DNA of 32,587 nt from Flavobacteriales bacterium (GCA_004213965.1 SGZI01000009.1:1-32587), one strand, 5' to 3'. Numbered from the stretch's first letter, positions 1-8,351 are shown. The notes: a model not told the origin generated them from the letters alone. Numbers and translations are program-made.

Positions 1-32
1 AAGAAGTAATTCCTTTGTAACTAGATATTAAT

Positions 33-69
33 AAAGTCTTTCAAAATATAATGAAAGGCTTTTTTTTTT
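33..69 (+). terminator. Rho-independent terminator of an upstream off-window gene
   Basis: Bases 34-43 (AAGTCTTTCA) pair with 52-61 (TGAAAGGCTT) through one G-U pair, with an 8-base AT loop, and the hairpin runs into a tract of about ten T residues. The orientation ends a plus-strand transcript that begins left of the window. An AAG AAG TAA at bases 1-9 could be the tail of that gene, but this cannot be confirmed. No separate promoter is obvious between this hairpin and the acetyltransferase gene at 89, so readthrough may express it. Confidence 0.8.
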
Positions 70-88
70 ACTTTTATAAAAAAAATTC

Positions 89-520
89 ATGTCAGAAATT
101 AATTTTAGACTTGTTAAGCAAGAAGATATTAATGATGTATTTGTTCTTTTAAATCAACTTAAAAAGATTGATATTGAAAAGATTGATAAGAATGAAGCCT
201 GGGATAAATTCAATTCTAACACTAGCTCAAATTCAGTTGTTGGAATATACAATGATAAAATTGTAGCATATGGAAGTGTGGTAGTTGAAAATAAGATAAG
301 AGGCGAAGTTGCTGGACATATTGAAGATATTGTAGTAGATACTCAGGTTAGAGGAAAAATGATAGGGGTTTTGCTTATAAAGGAATTAGTTGAGGTAGCC
401 AGAAAAAAAGGATGTTACAGAATCACATTGTTTTGTAAAGAAGAGCTAGTTAATTTTTATTCAAGAAATGGGTTCAAGGTGAATAATGTTGTAATGAAAA
501 AATATCTTTCAGAATTATAA
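89..520 (+). CDS. GNAT N-acetyltransferase, GNA1-like
   Basis: A 143-residue single-domain GNAT acetyltransferase. The C-terminal two thirds carries GHIEDIVVD, then RGKMIGVLL (the acetyl-CoA pyrophosphate-binding loop), then GCYRITLFCKEE and NFYSRNGF. That ordered set strongly resembles eukaryotic glucosamine-6-phosphate N-acetyltransferase (GNA1), which acetylates GlcN-6-P with acetyl-CoA. Bacteria normally acetylate GlcN-1-P with GlmU, so the real substrate here is uncertain; GNA1-like chemistry is inference. The gene follows a terminator and ends 6 bases from the convergent solute-binding protein gene. The ATG at 89 gives a normal N-terminus for the family. Confidence 0.8.
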   Translation: MSEINFRLVKQEDINDVFVLLNQLKKIDIEKIDKNEAWDKFNSNTSSNSVVGIYNDKIVAYGSVVVENKIRGEVAGHIEDIVVDTQVRGKMIGVLLIKELVEVARKKGCYRITLFCKEELVNFYSRNGFKVNNVVMKKYLSEL

Positions 521-526
521 AAATTT

Positions 527-2140
527 CTATAATTTTTTCACATATCTTAAGTCTAATAAATTTGTTGCATTAATCTGCATTCCATTTAAATTTTTTCTAG
601 TAAACCTTATTACTTCATCATAAAATAGAGGAATAATAATTGATTTTTTCATTATTAATGAATCCATTTTTCTATATAGATTCTCTCTCTTACTTTGACT
701 AGTCTCCCCTAAAACACTTTCATATAGTTTATCGAATTCACTATCTGAAAAATGAGTATAATTAGGGCCTTTAGGAGCAAAGTTCTTTGAATAAAATAGT
801 GATAGATAGTTTTCAGCATCTGGATAATCTGCTACCCAACTAGCTCTAAAAAAATCTAATTTTCCATTTGCTTTTGCTTCTTTTAAGGATGCTCCAGGGA
901 TAACATCTATTGCTATTTGAAGACCTATTTTTTCTAATTCTTTTTGTATGTATTCACAAAAAATTAAGTAGTTGCTAGTTGTTGTTAATTTTAACTTGGG
1001 TATTTCTTTAAAATCTCTATTATACTGACTGATTAATTCTTTAGCATAATCAGGATTATATGTGTATCCAATTTTATCTGAATAACCTGGAAGTCCCATT
1101 GGTATAAAACCACCATTTGCTGCTATACCAATACCATTTCTTAAGTATTTTATCATTTTTTCTCTGTCAAATCCATGGTTTATAGCTTTTCTAAGGATTT
1201 CAGATTTTATTTCATTTTTATCTGATTCTAAGTAAAATGCTAGATATTCAGTATTTAAATAAGGGCCTCTAATTAAATTAATTGAAGTTGTATATTCCTT
1301 TTTTAATTTTCCACTGTTTGTTATTATTTCATCCTTGTAAGAATCATCTAGACCTGATACAAAATCTAAATTATCTTGTATAAATTGCAAAAATTCGCTC
1401 TGTTTGTCTTGCAAAAAAGTAATAGCAACAGATTCAAGATATGGCAAGGAATCTCCAATAGAATCTTTTTGAAAATAGTCATGATTTTTTCTAAGAACTA
1501 ATTTTATATTTTCCTCCCATCTTTTAAATTTAAATGGGCCAGTTCCTATAGGATTTGATCTAAATTCAGCTCCATAATATTCAACAACTTCTTTAGGTAC
1601 AACTGAGCAATATTTCATCGTAAGTATGCCAAGGAATGCATTAAAAGGTTCTTTAAGAGAAATTTCTAGAATAGTATCATTAATGGCTATGTAATTCTCT
1701 ACTTTATTAAAAACCCATCCTCCAGGTGATGCTAATGTAGGATCTAAGAGTCTGTCAAAACTATAGACAAAATCTTCTGCGGTAATAATTCTGTTAGTTA
1801 ATTTGGGATGTTTATGGAATTTTATATTATTCTTTAGAAAAAAAGTATATTTTTTCCCATCATTAGAGATTTTCCAACTTTTAGCAATTGAAGGAATTAC
1901 TCTTAATTCTTGATCCATTTCTACTAGTCCATTAAACAATTGATTAACTACCCAAATATTGGCCACATCTTTAGCAAATGCAGGATCTAATGAATTAATG
2001 TTTTTATGTTCATTATATCTAAAAACTAAGTTTGAATCAACTTGATTGTTTTCTGAGCAATTCTGTATTAATAAAATGGAAATAAATAAAACAAAATAGG
2101 ATAAACTATATGTTTTGCTTTTTGCATAGATTTTCTTCAT
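527..2140 (-). CDS. ABC transporter substrate-binding lipoprotein, family 5 (peptide type)
   Basis: A 537-residue protein of the SBP_bac_5 (OppA/DppA) family, which captures peptides or similar solutes outside the inner membrane. Family signs include RYNEHKNINSLDPAFA near the mature N-terminus, ELRVIPSIAKSWKISNDGKKYTF, the FVYSFDRLLDP segment, NPIGTGPFKFKRW and a C-terminal SWVADYPDAENYL. The N-terminus is a hydrophobic signal peptide ending in LLIQNC, so Cys28 is a probable lipidation site, although Asn at -1 is atypical. No permease or ATPase genes lie beside it; it is an orphan binding protein between a GNAT gene and divergent mtaB. The ligand is not deducible. Confidence 0.88.
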   Translation of the reverse strand: MKKIYAKSKTYSLSYFVLFISILLIQNCSENNQVDSNLVFRYNEHKNINSLDPAFAKDVANIWVVNQLFNGLVEMDQELRVIPSIAKSWKISNDGKKYTFFLKNNIKFHKHPKLTNRIITAEDFVYSFDRLLDPTLASPGGWVFNKVENYIAINDTILEISLKEPFNAFLGILTMKYCSVVPKEVVEYYGAEFRSNPIGTGPFKFKRWEENIKLVLRKNHDYFQKDSIGDSLPYLESVAITFLQDKQSEFLQFIQDNLDFVSGLDDSYKDEIITNSGKLKKEYTTSINLIRGPYLNTEYLAFYLESDKNEIKSEILRKAINHGFDREKMIKYLRNGIGIAANGGFIPMGLPGYSDKIGYTYNPDYAKELISQYNRDFKEIPKLKLTTTSNYLIFCEYIQKELEKIGLQIAIDVIPGASLKEAKANGKLDFFRASWVADYPDAENYLSLFYSKNFAPKGPNYTHFSDSEFDKLYESVLGETSQSKRENLYRKMDSLIMKKSIIIPLFYDEVIRFTRKNLNGMQINATNLLDLRYVKKL

Positions 2141-2155
2141 ATTACTATTTAATTG

Positions 2156-2184
2156 TAAATTTACAACCCTTTATAAAATTACAA
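2156..2184 (-). promoter_or_regulatory. Candidate Bacteroidota-type promoter of the solute-binding protein gene
   Basis: Read on the minus strand, TTG (2184-2182) is followed after 18 bases by TAAATTTA (2163-2156), a seven-of-eight match to TAnnTTTG. It lies about 15 bases before the ATG. The only space between the divergent genes is 46 bases, so the mtaB promoter must share this DNA. Confidence 0.4.
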
Positions 2185-2186
2185 GA

Positions 2187-3527
2187 ATGTCTGTTATAAA
2201 AAAAGTAGCATTTTATACTCTAGGATGTAAATTAAATTTTTCAGAAACCTCTACTATATCTAGAGATTTCCAAGCAAATAATTTTAAAGTTATTAGTGCA
2301 TCTAAAAAAGCAGATATATATGTGATTAATACCTGTTCTGTAACTCAAAATGCAGACAATAAGTTTAGGAGTGTAGTTAGGAAAATGAATAGACTTAATC
2401 CAAATGCATTTATAGTAGCAATTGGTTGTTACGCACAATTAAAGCCTAATGAATTATCAGATGTAGAAGGAGTTGATTTAGTGCTTGGAGCTAATGAGAA
2501 GTTCAATATTATGGACTATATCGGAGATTTGACTAAAAATAGTAAGACTGATATTTATTCATGTGATATAAGTGCTGTAGACACCTATATTAGCAGTTAT
2601 TCAGCAAATGATAGAACAAGGGCTTTTCTAAAAGTTCAGGATGGATGTGATTATAAATGCACTTATTGTACAATCCCTTTAGCAAGAGGTATATCTAGAA
2701 GTGACTCACTTAAAAACATTAAAAAGAATGTAGAAAAAATTGCTTCTGAAGGAATAAAAGAAATTGTTTTAACTGGAGTAAATATTGGAGATTATGGTAA
2801 AGGTGAATATGGAAATAAAAGACATGACAACACATTCTCTGATCTAGTTTTAGAATTAGATAATTCTAAAAATATAGACAGGTTTAGAATATCTTCTATT
2901 GAGCCAAACTTACTTACTGAAGAAATTATTTCATTTATTGGAAAGAGTAAACTATTTGTTCCTCATTTTCATATTCCTTTACAAAGTGGTAGTAATCAAA
3001 TATTAAGGAATATGAAGAGAAGATATAATAAAGACCTTTATCGTGATAGAATTAATTTAATTAATAATACTATTCCTAATGTATGTATTGGTGTTGATGT
3101 GATAGTTGGATTTCCTGGAGAAACTGAGGAGTATTTTAACGAAACATTAAATTTTTTAAAAGAATTGAATGTATCTTATCTCCATGTGTTTACATATTCT
3201 GAAAGAGACAACACTATCGCTGCTGAGTTAAGCAACCCTGTTTCTATGGAAGTTAGGTCAAAAAGGAGTATGATCCTTAGATCCTTGTCGGATAAAAAAA
3301 GAAGAAGTTTTTATCAAAGTCAAATAGGTTTAGAGAAAACTGTATTGTATGAAACAGAGAATAAAAAGGGTTATATCTATGGTTATACTGAAAATTACTT
3401 AAGAGTAAGATCTCCTTGGAATCCTGAATTAGCAAATAAGTTAAAGTCTGTACGAATTAATAGAATTGATAATGAAGGTTATATACGGATAGAAGAAAAA
3501 GTAAAAGAGGAATGCTTAAGTATATAG
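2187..3527 (+). CDS. mtaB: tRNA t6A37 methylthiotransferase MtaB
   Basis: A radical-SAM enzyme of 446 residues that adds a methylthio group to N6-threonylcarbamoyladenosine at tRNA position 37, improving decoding of ANN codons. The N-terminal UPF0004 domain has the three expected cluster cysteines (LGCKLN Cys14, NTCSVT Cys50, IGCYAQ Cys81). The radical-SAM CxxxCxxC is DGCDYKCTYC at Cys154, 158 and 161. Downstream are the HIPLQSGS and VGVDVIVGFPGET-type motifs and a C-terminal region of TRAM size. The opening FYTLGCKLNFSE distinguishes the MtaB branch from MiaB and RimO. Its stop is 4 bases from the convergent GNAT gene. Confidence 0.95.
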   Translation: MSVIKKVAFYTLGCKLNFSETSTISRDFQANNFKVISASKKADIYVINTCSVTQNADNKFRSVVRKMNRLNPNAFIVAIGCYAQLKPNELSDVEGVDLVLGANEKFNIMDYIGDLTKNSKTDIYSCDISAVDTYISSYSANDRTRAFLKVQDGCDYKCTYCTIPLARGISRSDSLKNIKKNVEKIASEGIKEIVLTGVNIGDYGKGEYGNKRHDNTFSDLVLELDNSKNIDRFRISSIEPNLLTEEIISFIGKSKLFVPHFHIPLQSGSNQILRNMKRRYNKDLYRDRINLINNTIPNVCIGVDVIVGFPGETEEYFNETLNFLKELNVSYLHVFTYSERDNTIAAELSNPVSMEVRSKRSMILRSLSDKKRRSFYQSQIGLEKTVLYETENKKGYIYGYTENYLRVRSPWNPELANKLKSVRINRIDNEGYIRIEEKVKEECLSI

Positions 3528-3531
3528 ATTC

Positions 3532-3816
3532 TTAAATTCTAATACCTACTGGAAGAAGAGATTTGAACCTTCTATTTCTCCTAATATATTTAGTAATTGT
3601 TGGAACTGTTGGCACTACACTTATATTACGATCTTTAATTATTTCTAATACACTAGAAATAAATTCATCTACAAAAACATCCTTATTTTTAATTTCAGGA
3701 ACAACGATTTTAGTTAAGAAAATTTTTCTCTCCTGAACGGCATATTCAATAATTGCAAGTTTTCCGCCGATTTTGGCTTCAAACTGTCTTAAAAACGTAT
3801 TATCATTAATTTCCAT
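3532..3816 (-). CDS. Small GNAT-like N-acetyltransferase (YidJ/Acetyltransf_CG type)
   Basis: A 94-residue protein of the very short GNAT-like family (Pfam Acetyltransf_CG). The pattern of the family is present: an early FEAKIGGKLAIIEYAV strand pair, LTKIVVPEI, an acetyl-CoA-binding helix, VVPTVPTITKYIRRN and a C-terminal LLPVGIRI. The usual cysteine in the PxCPxxxxY segment is replaced here by threonine (PTVPTITKY). Substrates of this family are unknown. It is divergent from the alpha/beta hydrolase gene. Confidence 0.8.
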   Translation of the reverse strand: MEINDNTFLRQFEAKIGGKLAIIEYAVQERKIFLTKIVVPEIKNKDVFVDEFISSVLEIIKDRNISVVPTVPTITKYIRRNRRFKSLLPVGIRI

Positions 3817-3838
3817 AAATTTATAATAAAAGTGACTA

Positions 3839-3846
3839 CAAAATTA
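3839..3846 (-). promoter_or_regulatory. Candidate -7 element (TAATTTTG) of the small GNAT gene
   Basis: On the minus strand TAATTTTG is an exact TAnnTTTG match 22 bases upstream of the ATG. No TTG is visible at the -33 position, where a poly-T tract lies instead, so this is a weaker candidate than the rpmH or DUF2795 promoters. Confidence 0.35.
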
Positions 3847-3882
3847 TAAAAAAAAAAGTAGATAGTTATTTTTATATAGTAA

Positions 3883-4545
3883 ATGAGAAATAATAGGCAA
3901 CATATTTATTTAATGCCAGGTTTAGGAGCTAATTCATTAATATTTGAGTATTTAGATTTCCCTAAGGAGAAATATTCTATTCATTTATTAGATTGGATTA
4001 TGCCAATTAAGAATGAATCAATTGAAAATTATTGTAGTAGATTTTCAAAATTAATAATTCATGATGATATTATATTAATAGGGGTTTCATTTGGAGGTGT
4101 ACTTGTCCAAGAAATGAGTAAGATTATTGCAGTTAAAAACCTTATTATTATTTCTAGTATTAAAAACAACAAAGAGCTTCCAAATAATTTTAAGATAATA
4201 AGAAGCTTAAACATCCACAAGATTTTTCCAATGAGCACATTTAATAATTTTTTTAAATTTTTAAAGTATTCTAAAATTGATAAAATTTATAAAAGAATTA
4301 ATCTGGCTGATAGATATTTAACAGTAAGAAATGAGAACTATTTAAGATGGAGTATTGATTGTTTATTGAATTGGAATCAGGAAAATACGCTAAATGGTAT
4401 CACACATATACATGGGGATTCAGACCATATTTTTCCTATAAAGCATATAAATAATTCAATTGTTATTAAAAAAGGCACTCATGAAATGATTATTACTAGA
4501 GCAAAATGGTTTAATGAAAATCTTGTCAAGATAATTGAAGCTTAA
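3883..4545 (+). CDS. Alpha/beta hydrolase of unknown substrate
   Basis: A 220-residue cytoplasmic protein without signal peptide. It begins with a strand and MPGLGANSLIFEYL (oxyanion-loop region). The nucleophile elbow is GVSFGG with Ser69, and a probable acid and histidine complete the triad: HGDSDHIFP (Asp181) and KKGTHEMI (His200). All three residues are therefore present and the enzyme is likely active. Lid sequence is rich in Ile, Lys and Asn and does not point to a family substrate. It ends 4 bases from the convergent membrane/TPR gene. Confidence 0.8.
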   Translation: MRNNRQHIYLMPGLGANSLIFEYLDFPKEKYSIHLLDWIMPIKNESIENYCSRFSKLIIHDDIILIGVSFGGVLVQEMSKIIAVKNLIIISSIKNNKELPNNFKIIRSLNIHKIFPMSTFNNFFKFLKYSKIDKIYKRINLADRYLTVRNENYLRWSIDCLLNWNQENTLNGITHIHGDSDHIFPIKHINNSIVIKKGTHEMIITRAKWFNENLVKIIEA

Positions 4546-4549
4546 ATTG

Positions 4550-5110
4550 TTATCTTCTTCTCATTCTATTTGAGCCAAAGTGTTGATTAGGAATATTAGA
4601 TCTCTTCATTTGATTTTTCATCATTTTAATTTGATCAGTAAGCATTCCATTTTTATCTAACCTTTGTGCTTCCTGAAGCAACTTCTGTGCTTCAAGTTTT
4701 CTCCTTTTAGTGAATGCTATTCCAGCTAAATTTAATTTAGCCATAGCTAAATCATGGTCCATATTCAGTCCAAAATTTATAGCTGTTTTAAAATATTTTT
4801 CAGCTTCATTCATATTTGTCTGGGAAACTATTAATCCTTTCAAATAATTGTAATAACCTTGTTGTTTTTTAACTAATGCAGTTGAAGGATTTTTAATTTT
4901 ATTTAACCATTTATTAGCCCCATCTAAATTCTGTTTTCTTAATTGAAAAAACGCCAATAATAAAAACTCATTTTTGAAAAACAAGAAAAGGATAAGCAAT
5001 GAAATTAAAAGATACATTATGCCATTTCCAATTAATCCTTCAGTAAATTGGAATATTGAAAATCCAACAGAAATAAGGAAAAGAAATAATTTTATGTTCT
5101 TGTTAATCAT
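4550..5110 (-). CDS. Membrane protein with C-terminal TPR-like region
   Basis: A 186-residue protein with two hydrophobic segments in the first 55 residues (IKLFLFLISVGFSIFQF and GIMYLLISLLILFLFF), followed by a soluble helical region. That region reads like tetratricopeptide repeats: KQQGYYNYLKGLI, MNEAEKYFKTAINFGL, AMAKLNLAGIAFTKRRKLEAQKLLQEA. The tail is basic (SNRMRRR). Such proteins tether a protein-binding TPR domain at the inner membrane; no partner can be named. The promoter should lie in the AT-rich region shared with rpmH, upstream of 5111. Confidence 0.7.
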   Translation of the reverse strand: MINKNIKLFLFLISVGFSIFQFTEGLIGNGIMYLLISLLILFLFFKNEFLLLAFFQLRKQNLDGANKWLNKIKNPSTALVKKQQGYYNYLKGLIVSQTNMNEAEKYFKTAINFGLNMDHDLAMAKLNLAGIAFTKRRKLEAQKLLQEAQRLDKNGMLTDQIKMMKNQMKRSNIPNQHFGSNRMRRR

Positions 5111-5160
5111 AGCTATTAATTATAGTTAATAAAAATCAAATATAATATTAATTAATAGAT

Positions 5161-5190
5161 TTGTTAAAGTAAAAAGTCTTTGTATATTTG
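5161..5190 (+). promoter_or_regulatory. Strong Bacteroidota promoter of rpmH
   Basis: TTG at 5161-5163, a 19-base spacer, then TATATTTG at 5183-5190 match the Bacteroidota consensus TTG-N19-TAnnTTTG exactly. This gives a predicted start near 5195 and a leader of about 45 bases before the rpmH ATG. Confidence 0.8.
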
Positions 5191-5240
5191 CCGGCAGCTT
5201 AATGCTGTAATTTTAAGCAGATAAAGAAAAATTTAATAAA

Positions 5241-5399
5241 ATGAGTAAAAGAACATTTCAACCATCAAAAAGGAAGAGAAAGAATAAGCATGGCTTTAGA
5301 GAGAGAATGTCTACAGTTGGTGGTAGAAAAGTTATTGCTCGTAGAAGAGCTAAAGGAAGGAAAAAACTTTCAGTTTCTTCTGAAAATAGTCATAAATAA
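5241..5399 (+). CDS. rpmH: 50S ribosomal protein L34
   Basis: A 52-residue ORF below the length cut of the supplied track. The translation starts [23 protein letters not shown] and continues through a [17 protein letters not shown] core, which is the L34 signature over its whole length. L34 is a basic structural protein of the large ribosomal subunit, buried in 23S rRNA. The C-terminal SVSSENSHK extension is slightly longer than in Escherichia coli (46 residues) and is common in Bacteroidota. The gene is a single transcription unit between a perfect promoter and a strong terminator. The usual neighbours rnpA and dnaA are absent, as is usual for this phylum. Confidence 0.97.
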   Translation: MSKRTFQPSKRKRKNKHGFRERMSTVGGRKVIARRRAKGRKKLSVSSENSHK

Positions 5400-5428
5400 T
5401 AATGATTAACAATTGTTGATATTATATT

Positions 5429-5459
5429 AGGTGTTACTTTAGGTAACACCTTTTTTTTT
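5429..5459 (+). terminator. Rho-independent terminator of rpmH
   Basis: GGTGTTAC (5430-5437) pairs perfectly with GTAACACC (5443-5450) around a TTTAG loop, extended by an A-T pair at 5429/5451, and is followed directly by nine T residues. It separates rpmH from carB. It is one of only three clear intrinsic terminators in the window. Confidence 0.92.
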
Positions 5460-5473
5460 ATTTTTTTGATAAC

Positions 5474-5481
5474 TATTTTTG
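5474..5481 (+). promoter_or_regulatory. Candidate -7 element (TATTTTTG) of carB
   Basis: TATTTTTG is an exact TAnnTTTG match 17 bases upstream of the carB ATG and downstream of the rpmH terminator. The expected -33 position falls in the terminator T-run and lacks TTG, so the element is incomplete. Confidence 0.4.
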
Positions 5482-5498
5482 ATAATATATAGTACTGA

Positions 5499-8351
5499 AT
5501 GCCTAAAAGAGAGAAACTAAAGTCAATACTAATAATAGGATCTGGACCTATAATAATTGGTCAAGCATGTGAGTTTGATTATTCTGGATCACAAGCTTTA
5601 AGATCTCTTAGAGAAGATGGGATAGAAACTATCCTAATAAATTCTAATCCAGCTACTATAATGACTGATCCAGTAATGGCTGACCATGTGTACTTATTAC
5701 CTCTAAACACAGCTTCAATTATTCAAATATTAAAAGAACATCCTCAAATTGATGCAGTGCTTCCAACAATGGGAGGGCAAACTGCACTGAATTTATGTAT
5801 AGAAGCTGATGAAAAAGGAATTTGGAATGAGCATAATGTAGAAATTATAGGAGTCGATATTAATGCAATTAATATTACTGAAGACAGAGAGCAATTTAGA
5901 AATTTAATGCTTGATATTGGAATTGCAATGGCTCCTCAAGCAACTGCAACCTCTTTTTTAAAAGGTAAAGAAATTGCACAAGAATTTGGATTTCCTCTTT
6001 GTGTAAGAGCATCATTTACTCTTGGAGGGGCAGGAGCATCTATAGTTTATAAAGAGGAAGATTTTGACGAATTACTCACTAGAGGTTTAGAAATATCCCC
6101 AATTCACGAGGTAATGATTGATAAGGCTCTGATTGGATGGAAAGAATATGAATTAGAATTACTTAGAGATTCTAATGATAATGTGGTAATTATATGCTCT
6201 ATTGAAAACATGGATCCTATGGGAATTCATACGGGTGATTCTATTACGGTTGCTCCAGCAATGACCTTAAGTGATACTTGTTATCAAAAAATGAGAGATC
6301 TGGCAATTAAAATGATGAGAAGTATAGGTGATTTCTCAGGAGGATGTAACGTCCAATTTGCTGTTAGCCCAGATGAAAACGAGGATATTATTGCTATTGA
6401 GATTAACCCTAGGGTTTCAAGATCATCTGCTTTAGCAAGTAAGGCTACTGGTTATCCGATAGCAAAAATAGCTTCAAAATTAGCAATCGGATATAATTTA
6501 GATGAATTACAAAATCAAATAACAAAATCAACATCAGCATTATTTGAGCCAACATTAGATTATGTAATTGTAAAAATCCCAAGATGGAATTTTGATAAGT
6601 TTGAGGGTAGTGACAGAAGATTAGGATTGCAAATGAAATCAGTTGGTGAAGTTATGGGTATTGGAAGATCTTTTCAGGAAGCCCTTCATAAGGCAACCCA
6701 GTCCTTAGAAATAAAAAGAAATGGAATTGGGGCTGATGGTAAGAGTTATAAAGATAAAGATGTAATTGTTAGTAAATTAATAAATGCATCATGGGATAGA
6801 GTTTTTGTAATTTTTGATGCCATCCAAATTGGAATTTCACTAGAGAAAATAAATGAATTAACTAAGATTGATATGTGGTTTTTAAAGCAATATGAAGAGC
6901 TTTACTTATTACAAAATGAAATTTCAAATTTTACAATTGATTCAATTTCAAGGGATTTGCTTCTAGAAGCCAAGCAAAAGGGGTATGGAGATCGTCAAAT
7001 TGCACATATTTTAAATTGTCTAGAAAGTCAGGTTTATAATAAGCGTCAGGAGATGAATATTAACAGGGTTTATAAGCTTGTAGACACATGTGCTGCAGAA
7101 TTTACAGCAAGTACTCCTTACTATTATTCTACTTTTGAAAATGAGATAAAAGATAAGGAAGGTAAGATCTATTCACATAATGAAAGCGTAGTTAGTGATA
7201 AGAAAAAAATTATTGTTTTAGGTTCTGGACCAAATAGAATTGGTCAGGGAATTGAGTTTGATTATTGTTGTGTTCATGGCGTTTTAGCAAGCGCAGAATG
7301 TGGATATGAAACAATAATGATTAATTGCAATCCCGAAACAGTTTCTACTGATTTTGATACAGCAGATAAGTTATATTTTGAGCCAGTATTTTGGGAACAT
7401 ATATATGATATTATTAGACATGAAAAACCAGAAGGAGTTATTGTTCAATTAGGAGGCCAAACAGCATTAAAGCTGTCTTACAAATTAGACAAATATGGAA
7501 TAAAAATTATTGGAACAAATTATAATTCTTTAGATTTAGCAGAAGATAGGGGTTCTTTTTCAACCCTTTTAAAAGATAATGACATACCATATCCAAAATT
7601 TGACACAGCATCAAGTGTAGAAGAGGCTATTGAAGTTTCTAAAAAGTTAGATTTCCCAATTTTAATTAGACCTTCTTATGTGCTGGGAGGTCAAGGCATG
7701 AAAATAGTAATAAACCAGAAAGATCTAAGTGAACATGTTGAGGATTTATTGAAAAAAATTCCAAATAATAAGCTTTTATTAGATCATTATTTAGATGGTG
7801 CTATTGAAGCCGAAGCAGATGCAATATGTGATGGTGAAAATGTTCATATTATTGGAATAATGGAACATATAGAGCCCTGCGGTATTCATTCTGGTGATAG
7901 TAATGCGACATTACCTCCATTTGATTTGAAAGATGAGGTTATTCAACAAATAAAGGATCATACAGAAAAAATTGCTAAAGCTCTTAATACTGTTGGACTT
8001 ATCAATATTCAATTTGCAGTACTTAATGATATTGTTTACATAATTGAGGCAAACCCACGTGCTTCTAGAACAGTTCCTTTTATTGCTAAAGCATATAAGG
8101 AGCCTTATGTAAACTATGCAACTAAGGTAATGTTAGGTGAAAATAAAGTTAATGACTTTAATTTCAATCCTACATCTAAAGGATATGCCATAAAAGAACC
8201 TGTCTTTTCATTTAATAAATTCCCTAATGTAAATAAACAGCTTGGTCCTGAGATGAAGAGTACAGGTGAGAGTATTTTGTTTATTGATAATCTTCAGGAC
8301 GAAAAATTTCAAGAACTATATTCTAGAAGAAAAATGTACCTAACCAAATAG
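5499..8351 (+). CDS. carB: Carbamoyl-phosphate synthase large subunit lacking the allosteric domain
   Basis: Synthesises carbamoyl phosphate from bicarbonate, ATP and ammonia channelled from CarA, feeding pyrimidine and arginine synthesis. Two homologous ATP-grasp halves are visible: the first opens with SILIIGSGPIIIGQACEFDYSG and the second, near residue 568, with KIIVLGSGPNRIGQGIEFDYC. Each half has a GGQTAL motif, and ATP-grasp metal-binding segments appear as IEINPRVSRSSALASK and IEANPRASRTVPF. The protein is 950 residues, while the classical enzyme is about 1070; it stops soon after NKQLGPEMKSTGES, just where the MGS-like allosteric domain should begin. Full-length flavobacterial CarB proteins of this size are, to my knowledge, normal. 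No carA is adjacent. Confidence 0.97.
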   Translation: MPKREKLKSILIIGSGPIIIGQACEFDYSGSQALRSLREDGIETILINSNPATIMTDPVMADHVYLLPLNTASIIQILKEHPQIDAVLPTMGGQTALNLCIEADEKGIWNEHNVEIIGVDINAINITEDREQFRNLMLDIGIAMAPQATATSFLKGKEIAQEFGFPLCVRASFTLGGAGASIVYKEEDFDELLTRGLEISPIHEVMIDKALIGWKEYELELLRDSNDNVVIICSIENMDPMGIHTGDSITVAPAMTLSDTCYQKMRDLAIKMMRSIGDFSGGCNVQFAVSPDENEDIIAIEINPRVSRSSALASKATGYPIAKIASKLAIGYNLDELQNQITKSTSALFEPTLDYVIVKIPRWNFDKFEGSDRRLGLQMKSVGEVMGIGRSFQEALHKATQSLEIKRNGIGADGKSYKDKDVIVSKLINASWDRVFVIFDAIQIGISLEKINELTKIDMWFLKQYEELYLLQNEISNFTIDSISRDLLLEAKQKGYGDRQIAHILNCLESQVYNKRQEMNINRVYKLVDTCAAEFTASTPYYYSTFENEIKDKEGKIYSHNESVVSDKKKIIVLGSGPNRIGQGIEFDYCCVHGVLASAECGYETIMINCNPETVSTDFDTADKLYFEPVFWEHIYDIIRHEKPEGVIVQLGGQTALKLSYKLDKYGIKIIGTNYNSLDLAEDRGSFSTLLKDNDIPYPKFDTASSVEEAIEVSKKLDFPILIRPSYVLGGQGMKIVINQKDLSEHVEDLLKKIPNNKLLLDHYLDGAIEAEADAICDGENVHIIGIMEHIEPCGIHSGDSNATLPPFDLKDEVIQQIKDHTEKIAKALNTVGLINIQFAVLNDIVYIIEANPRASRTVPFIAKAYKEPYVNYATKVMLGENKVNDFNFNPTSKGYAIKEPVFSFNKFPNVNKQLGPEMKSTGESILFIDNLQDEKFQELYSRRKMYLTK

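Noticed and set aside
1-20. Tail of an upstream coding sequence (AAG AAG TAA)
   Set aside because: Three codons cannot be assigned to a protein; the following terminator suggests a gene end nearby but does not fix the frame.
511-538. Possible hairpin after the GNA1-like gene (ATTATA/TATAAT then TTTTTT)
   Set aside because: The stem is entirely A-T with one possible G-U pair, so it is too weak to call a terminator in DNA this AT-rich.
2241-2438. 65-residue minus-strand ORF inside mtaB
   Set aside because: Antisense to a clear radical-SAM gene, with low-complexity Cys/Ile/Tyr content and no family resemblance; treated as a shadow.
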